DNA of 12,526 nt, from contig CAZQEN010000231.1 of assembly GCA_964591605.1 (NCBI GenBank), positions 1-12,526 on the forward strand, in the 5' to 3' direction. The position numbers and the translations under genes are program-made. The notes under the pieces were generated by a model. That model was not told the DNA's origin, made no database searches, and worked only from the letters and a program-made list of their open reading frames with translations. The DNA is from CAYLLT01 sp964591605 (GTDB taxonomy: Bacteria; Planctomycetota; Phycisphaerae; UBA1845; PWPN01). Of the stretch, positions 6,607-12,526 are shown piece by piece (within the stretch, counting starts at the first letter, position 1; every line of letters begins with the position of its first letter).

Positions 6607-6793
6607 GAGCCCGAAGCGCAAGCAAGGGGTTTGCCGGTGAACCTGCGATCAGGTGACACGACCGGCACCGTCGCCGCCGGGCCGCATGCGCTCGAGAGGC
6701 TCACGTGTACGATGGTCGTCGTGCCGAACCCCTCGCTTGCGCTTCGGGTTCTGTTTATGCGGTGCCGGACCCTTCGCCGGCGCTTCGGGCTTC
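6607..6793. repeat. Inverted and direct GCGCTTCGGG-type repeats between convergent genes
   Basis: A 27-nt left arm (6607-6633, core CCCGAAGCGCAAGC) and an inverted copy (6725-6751, core GCTTGCGCTTCGGG) match at 24 of 27 positions; all three differences are A/G or C/T transitions. A diverged third copy at 6762-6793, in the second orientation, starts with the same GTGCCG as 6721-6726, a 41-bp direct repeat. The cluster fills the gap between the symporter stop and the GH38-like stop. From memory this is a common planctomycete intergenic repeat type. It could form a long hairpin in read-through RNA from either side. Confidence 0.8.
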
Positions 6794-6795
6794 AT

Positions 6796-9700
6796 TTACC
6801 TGCCCTGCAGCAGCAAGGTCGCAATCTCGTTGGGGCGCAGGGCGAGCTTTGCGCTGCCATCGCGATTCACGGGGATTCGGCGTTTCCGGCGTTCGACGAG
6901 ATCGCACTGCCAGAGTGCGCCCGCGCGGCGCCAGGCGGGAAGCCCGATCGTGGCATGAACCGGGTTGGCATCGGCGTTCCACAGACGGATCACGAGCCCG
7001 GGTTCGAACTCCGCCGGCTTGAGCGTGACGAGCTGGACGTATGGGCTGGGTTCGATGGACAGAAGAGACGCCGCCGGCTCTGCGAGCACCCGGCCGCCAC
7101 GGGGGGCGGCCGCTGCGTCGTGCAGAACCATCGCCACCAGCGGACGGAACACCTCTGCTCCGCCGCGTTCCAGGCCGCCGTCCCAGTCATCGTTGCCCGT
7201 CGGGCGCAGCACGAAATCGAACGCGTAGTCACGCGTCGGGGCGGCAGAGCCTGCCACGCGAGGGGGCGGCCCCTTCGTTCGGAGCGCCGCGCGGGCTGAA
7301 GCCCGCGGCTCTTGGGCATGTGGATCGTCGAACGGCTGCCACTGCGCGAAATTCGTGCCCCAGCCGTTGTTGAACAGCGTGGCATAGAGGATGCCGCTTT
7401 CGTGTGCGCCGTTTTCGTCGAACCGGTAGACGCCCGGCTGGCCGAACGACACGAGCGGCGTGTGCAGCGGGTAGAAGTTAATGCCAGCGTGCTCATGCTC
7501 GATGCGCACGCCGCGGCCGACGGCCATGTGGGCGGCATTCACACGGCCGGCGAGTTCGCGGGCCGGGTTGAGCTGATGGGCGATGCGGTTGATGAGGATG
7601 AACGGCTCGTCTCCGGAGAACGGGAAGAACGCATAGCCCGCCTCGGCGGCGTAGGTGGATCGTTTGCCCAGCAGCTCGACGCGCACGTGCAGGTCGCGCC
7701 GGCCGTGGTAAACGGTGAACGTGCTGCGGTAGCGCTGGGCGTCACCGCTGCGCCGGTGCGGCGCCTTGCGCTGCGGGCAGTCGGCTTCGACCACGACGCG
7801 GGCAAACAGCGGCGTGATCTCGTGCTGCACGCGGGCCGCCCCGCCGCCCACGGGCCCGACATGCGGCATGTCGGCATACTCGTGCCGCTGGAAATAACCT
7901 TCCGTCTCGGCGTAGCTGTTGGAGTGCACTTTCCGGGCGAACCGGCGGAGCTGATCGCCGCCGGGCATCTCGTAGAGATACGTGCCCATCGGAAATTCGA
8001 CCTCGGCGCAGCACCACTGGCTCGATCGGGCGCGGTCGTGCCAGCGGGCCAGCCCGCCGGCCTCGTGGAACTGCAGCGTGTAGTCGTCGGTATGCAGCGC
8101 AAGCATCCGTTCGTGCCAGTCGGCGGCCAGGCCCGCACGGGAACGCCCCGTCGACGCGCGCACCTCCAGAACCAGGTACCCGCACGCCGGCACGGGCGGC
8201 GCGGCAAACACGATTTCCTCGCCGTCCCGCTCATAAAGCACCGCCCCGCCGGTGGTCGGGTCGACGAGCTCGAATTCGCCCTTCGGCAGTTCACAGGCCG
8301 GCACGGATACGATGCCGCCCCGCGCCCAGTTGAGCGGGTTGAACAGGGCGATGCCAGCGCAGCCGTCGCGGTGGGACGTGCGAAGTGAGACGTGAGACGT
8401 GAGACGTGAGGAACCGACGGTTGTGCCCGACTCTGGAGAACGTTTCACGTCTAACGTCTCACGTCTCACGTCGAAAGCGGATAGGAAGGCGTCTTTCGCG
8501 ACGGCCTCAAGCTCATCCGTCAGCTCATGCGCCCGGTCCGCAAATGCCGCCTTGTCGCGCCAAGATGCGACCCAGCGGTCGACGGGCGGCCGAGGCTCCC
8601 CGCCGGCGAAGAGGTCGCTCGTGTAGCGGTTGCCCTGCGGCAGAAGCTGCCGGGCGTCGGTGGCGTGATCGCCCCAGGTGTGCTCGGTGTAGAGCGCAAG
8701 TTGTTCGTATGCCTCGCGGACTCTCCCGGCGTGCTGCGCCATCGTCTCGTTCTGGTCCAACCCACTGCCGGTGATCATCCCGGCCGCCGTCCGCAGCATC
8801 TCGACGGTCGGCAGCCGTTCCTTGTCGATCCGCGCCGTCTTCGTGCGATCGGCCATGCTCGCGATGCCGTGAATCCACCAGTCGGTGAACTCTTTCTCGA
8901 CGATGGGCAGGTCATTGCCGTGCTCACGGATGATCGCGTCGGCGAAGTCCTCGAGCCGGCCGGTCCGGCAGACCGGGGAGTCGAAGTGTTTGCCTATCCA
9001 GTCCATCCGATCGAGCGTCCAGAGACTCTGCGGGCCGACGTTGTCGTTGGTGATCTGTATCGCCAGCCAGCTCCTCCAAGGCCAGTCCTCGGGCGGCAGG
9101 AGCGGCGTGCCGTACGTGCCGCGGTAGTGACACAGCAGGCGCTGGCCGTCGGGGAGGTGCCACCAGAACAGCGGCGGCACGTCGGGCGGCACCGATTCGG
9201 GGTTCGTGCCGATCTGGAAGAAGCGCCCGCCCGCCGCGGCGAAGGCCATCGCCAGCGAAGCCGTGTGCGCGGGCACGTCGGTCATCTTGGCCGCCGTCGG
9301 AACCGGGCGATTGAAGCGCTCAGCCAGGCGCCGGGCGGCGTAGATACTGCGGCACATCTCCTCGAGCCCGAAAAACTCGCTGTGCGTCGTGAACGGCATG
9401 AGGCCCCAGACCACCGTGCCGTCGCGGATGTACTTTTCGAGCCTCTTGAGATGCTCGGGATGGACCGCTGCCGGATCGAGGCACCGCTCGAGCAGCCACG
9501 TCGAGAGCGTCCAGACAAACCGGCGCCCGGGCGGGCGGTCGGCGGTGGCGTCGAGGTTTTCGAGCAGCCGCTGCATGAACTGTGTCTGGTAGAGCCGGAT
9601 CACCTCCTCAATGCGGTGCGTGTAGCCGATGTCGAGATGCGTCTTGAACGTGGCGTAGACGGTCATCGGCTGCGCCGGCCGCAACACCAGTGAGGCTCGA

Positions 9701-9990
9701 TACTCGCCGCCCAGGAGCGGCTTCCACGTTGCGCGCACGCGTGCGGGGCGGGCCGGCCGCGGAACCATCCAAAGGTACTCAATAGGGGTGTTCTGATCGC
9801 GGATTTCACTCGTGTATCGGATCAGGTCGAGCGTCTGCGCGCGGCGGCGGCGCCCGCCCATCTCCAGAATGAACTCGCCCCCCGAGCCGAGCACGGTCGG
9901 GCACACCAGGGCCACCGCCTGGTGCATCTTGCCGCCGATCTTCTTGAGGAACGGCGTCCAGGCGAGTCGAAACGAATCAGCGATCGGCAC
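6796..9990 (-). CDS. GH38-like (DUF5054-type) zinc glycoside hydrolase
   Basis: 1064-aa predicted alpha-mannosidase-type enzyme. After an N-terminal beta-rich region (1-108), the catalytic domain begins with TFKTHLDIGYTHR (114-126); H118 and D120 match the zinc-binding H-x-D of GH38. TDVPAH (237-242) supplies D238, the likely nucleophile and zinc ligand, and WIHG (372-375) supplies H374, the likely fourth ligand. These motifs resemble the DUF5054 branch more than classical mannosidases, so the sugar specificity is open. C-terminal beta domains run from about 545. There is no signal peptide, so it is probably cytoplasmic. GTG 9990 has GAGGAG 8 nt upstream. Two repeat-derived segments lie in frame, about residues 507-540 and 891-919. 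It is the last gene of a - strand series and converges on the symporter. Confidence 0.85.
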   Translation of the reverse strand: MPIADSFRLAWTPFLKKIGGKMHQAVALVCPTVLGSGGEFILEMGGRRRRAQTLDLIRYTSEIRDQNTPIEYLWMVPRPARPARVRATWKPLLGGEYRASLVLRPAQPMTVYATFKTHLDIGYTHRIEEVIRLYQTQFMQRLLENLDATADRPPGRRFVWTLSTWLLERCLDPAAVHPEHLKRLEKYIRDGTVVWGLMPFTTHSEFFGLEEMCRSIYAARRLAERFNRPVPTAAKMTDVPAHTASLAMAFAAAGGRFFQIGTNPESVPPDVPPLFWWHLPDGQRLLCHYRGTYGTPLLPPEDWPWRSWLAIQITNDNVGPQSLWTLDRMDWIGKHFDSPVCRTGRLEDFADAIIREHGNDLPIVEKEFTDWWIHGIASMADRTKTARIDKERLPTVEMLRTAAGMITGSGLDQNETMAQHAGRVREAYEQLALYTEHTWGDHATDARQLLPQGNRYTSDLFAGGEPRPPVDRWVASWRDKAAFADRAHELTDELEAVAKDAFLSAFDVRRETLDVKRSPESGTTVGSSRLTSHVSLRTSHRDGCAGIALFNPLNWARGGIVSVPACELPKGEFELVDPTTGGAVLYERDGEEIVFAAPPVPACGYLVLEVRASTGRSRAGLAADWHERMLALHTDDYTLQFHEAGGLARWHDRARSSQWCCAEVEFPMGTYLYEMPGGDQLRRFARKVHSNSYAETEGYFQRHEYADMPHVGPVGGGAARVQHEITPLFARVVVEADCPQRKAPHRRSGDAQRYRSTFTVYHGRRDLHVRVELLGKRSTYAAEAGYAFFPFSGDEPFILINRIAHQLNPARELAGRVNAAHMAVGRGVRIEHEHAGINFYPLHTPLVSFGQPGVYRFDENGAHESGILYATLFNNGWGTNFAQWQPFDDPHAQEPRASARAALRTKGPPPRVAGSAAPTRDYAFDFVLRPTGNDDWDGGLERGGAEVFRPLVAMVLHDAAAAPRGGRVLAEPAASLLSIEPSPYVQLVTLKPAEFEPGLVIRLWNADANPVHATIGLPAWRRAGALWQCDLVERRKRRIPVNRDGSAKLALRPNEIATLLLQGR
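7234..7320. repeat. Repeat-like GC palindromes inside the GH38-like gene
   Basis: The segment codes for about residues 891-919, an Ala/Arg/Pro-rich stretch between QWQPFDDP and DYAFDFVLRP, which otherwise read as adjoining beta strands. It contains CGCGGGC (7290-7296) paired with GCCCGCG (7301-7307), flanked by GAGC (7282-7285) and GCTC (7308-7311). Next to it lie GGCAG (7243-7247) with CTGCC (7251-7255), and GGGGC (7238-7242) with GCCCC (7269-7273). Dense palindromes and a low-complexity product suggest a REP-like insertion kept in frame. Confidence 0.6.
8373..8472. repeat. 8-bp tandem/inverted repeat element inserted in the GH38-like gene
   Basis: The left arm is a tandem array of GTGAGACG (8385-8410). 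The right arm (8451-8472) is its inverted copy: 8389-8410 and 8451-8472 are complementary at 21 of 22 positions. A 40-nt centre separates them. In the GH38-like frame the element encodes residues 507-540, with the repetitive motifs DVRRETLDVKR and RLTSHVSLRTSH, between the end of the helical domain (AKDAFLSAF) and the first beta domain (GCAGIALFNPLNW). Frame is preserved on both sides. The product has no resemblance to GH38 proteins. Confidence 0.85.
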
Positions 9991-10155
9991 AGGCGCGTCT
10001 CCTCTTCACCGGGCAGCGGCGGCGCGTGCGCCGGGTGGGCAGGGTTTTAACCCCGGAGACGCCGGTTTGCCAGAGAGTCGCGGCGCAGGCGCAACCATCA
10101 CCGCGGGGGCTTTGCGGCGAACCCCCAGCTCGCGTTTCGGGCGCTATGAAGGCGC
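9991..10155. other. 165-bp gap before the GH38-like gene with a weak hairpin
   Basis: GGGGG (10105-10109) can pair with CCCCC (10122-10126), extended by TT/AA across a bulge, but no T-run follows, so it is a poor terminator for the upstream small gene. GGGTT (10048-10052) and AACCC (10055-10059) flank another short palindrome. I see no gene and no convincing promoter for the GH38-like gene. Confidence 0.4.
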
Positions 10156-10623
10156 TCAGCGGATGGGTTTGTCGGTCAGGAAAACGCCATTGCGTTCGAC
10201 GCGGGTGAAGAAGGGGTCGACCCCGTTCTCGACGAAGAAGTAACTGATCACGTCCCCGCAGTTGAAATCGATGCCTTCCTGGAGGAGGGGGGCGTTGTCG
10301 CTGGCAATCGCCCCGGCCGCCGTGAGCAGCAGCGCATCGGTCTGCAGCGTGGTGCCGGCGAAGCAGTCGAACCGCACCTGCACGCCCCGCTCGCCCACCG
10401 CCAGCGGCTCGTCTTCGAGCTCCTGGAAGAGCGCCCCGTCGACGTACAGTCCAGGCGCGACCGGATCGAGAGCCTCGTTGGACAGCTCGACATCCACGAA
10501 ATCAATGACGATCGGATCCGGGTCGGGGAAGAGTCCCGGGAAGGTGCAGCCACCGCCCATGTTCGCCATGGCGATGGGAATGAGAAGGGCGGTGCCCACA
10601 GTGAGTCGAAGCTGCGATGTCAT
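10156..10623 (-). CDS. Small exported protein of unknown function, possible lipoprotein
   Basis: 155 aa, not recognised. A hydrophobic N-terminus (LRLTVGTALLIPIAMANM, 5-22) precedes GGGC, so C26 could be a lipidation site, but the residues before it are a poor lipobox; a cleaved secretory signal is equally possible. The rest is acidic, with three cysteines in all (C26, C87, C122); C87 and C122 could form a disulfide. The chain ends in VERNGVFLTDKPIR and looks beta-rich. I chose ATG 10623 because AGGAG lies about 8 nt upstream and the signal sequence then starts at residue 1; a longer reading from 10701 would put 26 unrelated residues before it. It lies between the 194-aa membrane protein and the GH38-like gene on the same strand; a candidate promoter precedes it. 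Confidence 0.68.
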   Translation of the reverse strand: MTSQLRLTVGTALLIPIAMANMGGGCTFPGLFPDPDPIVIDFVDVELSNEALDPVAPGLYVDGALFQELEDEPLAVGERGVQVRFDCFAGTTLQTDALLLTAAGAIASDNAPLLQEGIDFNCGDVISYFFVENGVDPFFTRVERNGVFLTDKPIR

Positions 10624-10668
10624 CGGGCTGGCTCCTGAATCAGGTGGAGGACTGCATCGGCTTGTTGC

Positions 10669-10697
10669 ATTGTTCAGTGAAACCCGCGCCGAATCAA
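10669..10697 (-). promoter_or_regulatory. Candidate sigma70-type promoter for the small exported protein
   Basis: On the - strand TTGATT (10697-10692) and AACAAT (10674-10669) stand exactly 17 nt apart, each with four of six consensus matches, in a locally AT-richer stretch. The -10 box ends about 45 nt before the ATG at 10623. It suggests the small gene can be transcribed separately from larC and the 194-aa gene. Confidence 0.35.
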
Positions 10698-10719
10698 GCA
10701 CGCCCCGGCGACTTGCGGC

Positions 10720-11304
10720 TCAAGGCTTGGCCTGGCTCTGACGCCGGAGGTTCAGGATGAGTTCCACTTCGCCGGGGGTCCGTCCCAGCTCGCGGGCAAT
10801 CTCGACCGGCGTAAAGCCCGCATCCGCCAGCTCATAAATGACGGTGTGGCGCAGATCGGCCCCGGTCCGCGAGGATTCGCCCTGTGCCCCATCCGGCTGA
10901 CCGGCCTCCCCGACGTTGCCAGCCGTCCCGCGCCCATCCTCCGACGGGTAAGGGGGGGCCAGTTGGCGGCTCAGCCGGTTCAGCACCGCGATCCGGCGGT
11001 CCGCATCGCGCATGGCGCTCTCCAGTTTGACGAATCGCGTGTCGATTTCGGCGCTGATCCGCCGCGAAAGGTCCTGAAGCTCGACGAGCAGGTCTTCGAG
11101 ATCGCGACGAATGGCCTGGGTGGAGCCGCTGGCGTCGGATCGGGGTGCGGGCGGCAGCGGGGCTGACTGGCGCTTCTTGATCAGTTGCTGGCGGCGGCGC
11201 ATGGAGGACATCAGCAGGACCAGAGCGACCATCAGGACGATGATCGGCACCAACTGACTGTCCTGCAGCCATCGGCTCAGACTGGGGAGCAAGTCCGTGA
11301 GCAC
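10720..11304 (-). CDS. Membrane-anchored coiled-coil protein with C-terminal HTH-like motif
   Basis: 194 aa. One membrane segment (18-34, LVPIIVLMVALVLLMSS) is followed by a basic stop-transfer stretch (RRRQQLIKKR). Next come a Pro/Ser linker, a charged coiled coil at about 64-115 (RRDLEDLLVELQDLSRRISAEID), a Gly-rich linker (120-150) and a helix-turn-helix-like end, IYELADAGFTPVEIARELGRTPGEVELILNLR (156-187). The layout resembles DUF2802/DUF6115-type proteins, whose role is not known; DNA binding is not established. The GTG at 11304 lacks a clear ribosome-binding site but lies 22 nt after larC, so it is probably translated by coupling. An internal ATG at 11232 would cut the membrane segment and is less likely. 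Confidence 0.72.
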   Translation of the reverse strand: MLTDLLPSLSRWLQDSQLVPIIVLMVALVLLMSSMRRRQQLIKKRQSAPLPPAPRSDASGSTQAIRRDLEDLLVELQDLSRRISAEIDTRFVKLESAMRDADRRIAVLNRLSRQLAPPYPSEDGRGTAGNVGEAGQPDGAQGESSRTGADLRHTVIYELADAGFTPVEIARELGRTPGEVELILNLRRQSQAKP

Positions 11305-11326
11305 GCTGTCGTTCGCGCGGAGGCGC

Positions 11327-12526
11327 TTACGCGTTTTCCTTTCGTGCCGAACGCCATGTCTGCATGGCGAGGTCCATGATGTCGATCAAAGGCCGTCCGG
11401 TCCGCTCGGCGGCGGCCCGGCAGTCGTCGAATTCGGGCGAGACTTTGAGCACCGCGCCGCCTCGCCTCCCTATCTTCATTCGGATGGGTCCGGCCGGCGT
11501 CTGCACGGTTTCTGTGCTGCGGCTGATTTTGCGCCGCTGGGCCCGGTAGCTGCGGACGCCCAGGGTCGGCGTTTCCGTCAGGAGCACCTCCTCGAGGGCC
11601 GCCTGCCGCTCCGGCGGACACAGAACGGAGATCTGGACGGCCGGGCGGTTCTTTTTCATCAGAATCGGCGTGCTGTACGCATCCAGGGCGCCCAGGGCCA
11701 GCAGCCGGTCGAGCACGTAGCCGATCACCTCCCCGGGGGCATCGTCGAGGTTCACCTCCAGGACGGCGATTTCGTCAAACTCGTCCGGCGAGCCGGCGTC
11801 GGGCGACGCCTGACCGATCATGAGCCGCAGGACATTGGGCCGCGTCTGCCCGTCGCGCCGGCCGGCCCCTACGCCGATGGCTTCAAGCGTCATGCCCGGC
11901 ATGGGGCCGTACGACTGGGCCAGGGTGGTCAGGATGGCCGCGCCGGTGGGTGTCGTCAGCTCGCCCACCTCCTGGGTGGAGGCCAGCGGCACCCCCTTGA
12001 GCAGAACGGCCGTCGCCGGGGCGGGGACGGGCATGATGCCGTGATCGCACTGCACCGTGCCGCTGCCGGTCGGGACCGGCGAACAGATGACACGCTCGAT
12101 GCCCAGCCGCTCGAGGGCCATGCACGCGCCGACCACGTCCACAATGGCGTCAATCGCGCCCACCTCGTGAAAGTGCACTTTCTCAATGCTGCTGTTGTGA
12201 ACCTGGGCCTCCGCCTCTGCGAGCCGGGTGAAGATCGCCAGCGCACGCGATAGGACCGCGTCGGACAGGTTCGCCCCCTCGATGATCTCGCGGATGTGTT
12301 TGAGGTGGCGGTGAGGCTTGTGCGCGGCCGGGTCCATCTCGACGTGAAACGCCGTCGCGGCAAAGCCCTGTTTTTTGACTTTCTCGGCCCGGACCTGGTA
12401 GCCGGGCACCTTCAATCCGGCCAGATCGCCGCGGAGATCCTCCAGGCCCACCCCCGCATCGAGGCAGGCCCCCAGGATCATGTCCCCGCTGGCGCCGCTG
12501 AAACAGTCGAAATAGGCGATGCGCAT
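11327..12526 (-). CDS. larC: LarC, nickel-insertion protein for the nickel-pincer cofactor
   Basis: 399-aa CTP-dependent nickel insertase that loads nickel into pyridinium-3,5-bisthiocarboxylate mononucleotide, the cofactor of LarA-type lactate and other 2-hydroxy-acid racemases. The family start MRIAYFDCFSGASGDMILGA, the His-rich stretch HVEMDPAAHKPHRHLKHI (61-78) and HFHEVGAIDAIVDVVG (118-133) are visible, as is LEVNLDDAPGEVIGYVLDRLLALGALDAY (256-284), the start of the C-terminal half. Length is usual for the family. In Lactiplantibacillus plantarum the two halves are joined by ribosomal frameshifting; here they form one continuous frame. The ATG falls exactly on the last base of the window, so the ribosome-binding site and upstream genes are not visible. 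The 194-aa membrane protein follows after 22 nt. Confidence 0.93.
   Translation of the reverse strand: MRIAYFDCFSGASGDMILGACLDAGVGLEDLRGDLAGLKVPGYQVRAEKVKKQGFAATAFHVEMDPAAHKPHRHLKHIREIIEGANLSDAVLSRALAIFTRLAEAEAQVHNSSIEKVHFHEVGAIDAIVDVVGACMALERLGIERVICSPVPTGSGTVQCDHGIMPVPAPATAVLLKGVPLASTQEVGELTTPTGAAILTTLAQSYGPMPGMTLEAIGVGAGRRDGQTRPNVLRLMIGQASPDAGSPDEFDEIAVLEVNLDDAPGEVIGYVLDRLLALGALDAYSTPILMKKNRPAVQISVLCPPERQAALEEVLLTETPTLGVRSYRAQRRKISRSTETVQTPAGPIRMKIGRRGGAVLKVSPEFDDCRAAAERTGRPLIDIMDLAMQTWRSARKENA

Noticed and set aside
10105..10126. Intrinsic terminator after the small exported protein
   Set aside because: The stem is short and bulged and lacks a T-run on the - strand; kept only as a weak hairpin.
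10624..10701. Longer start for the small exported protein at 10701
   Set aside because: It would place 26 residues before the signal sequence; AGGAG sits correctly before the ATG at 10623, and a candidate promoter lies inside the extension.
11327..12526. Programmed frameshift in larC
   Set aside because: Unlike the split larC1/larC2 of Lactiplantibacillus plantarum, the frame here is continuous through both halves.

Overview
This is a GC-rich window with eight complete protein-coding genes and no RNA genes, integrase or transposase that I can see. The gene content points to a planctomycete or a close PVC-group relative: an iduronate-2-sulfatase-type secreted sulfatase, a Tat-exported Gfo/Idh/MocA oxidoreductase, a HEAT-repeat protein, a DUF485/ActP symporter pair, a GH38/DUF5054-like glycoside hydrolase and LarC. 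The lineage is inferred from gene content and repeat style, not from a marker gene.

Layout. Positions 1-249 hold an array of palindromic repeats. They run up to a + strand sulfatase gene (278-1798). It converges on two - strand genes, a HEAT-repeat protein (1970-2539) preceded by a Gfo/Idh/MocA oxidoreductase (2639-3994), which are separated by a tandem array of hairpins. A 340-bp divergent region (3995-4334) packed with palindromes separates the oxidoreductase from a + strand pair, DUF485 protein (4335-4652) and ActP-type symporter (4649-6595), whose reading frames overlap by four bases. These converge, across a further repeat cluster, on a - strand series. In transcription order that series is larC (11327-12526), a membrane/coiled-coil/HTH-like protein (10720-11304), a small exported cysteine-containing protein (10156-10623) and the GH38-like enzyme (6796-9990).

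Function. Sulfatase, GH38-like enzyme, Gfo/Idh/MocA protein and a sodium/solute symporter fit a heterotroph that desulfates and breaks down glycans and imports small carboxylates. The genes lie in at least four transcription units, so this is not one polysaccharide-utilisation operon. LarC completes the nickel-pincer cofactor of LarA-type racemases; no other lar gene is in the window.

The most unusual feature is repeat content. Most intergenic gaps carry palindromic, REP-like DNA of different families: an alternating TGCCG/CGGCA-loop array, a nested palindrome, a 29-bp tandem hairpin, a TGTGGTGCAG-bounded element, and GCGCTTCGGG-type inverted repeats. Two more repeat-like segments sit in frame inside the GH38-like gene, adding about 34 and 29 residues. 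I found no defence system, CRISPR array or other clearly new multigene system. The repeats and their entry into coding sequence are the main items worth following up.
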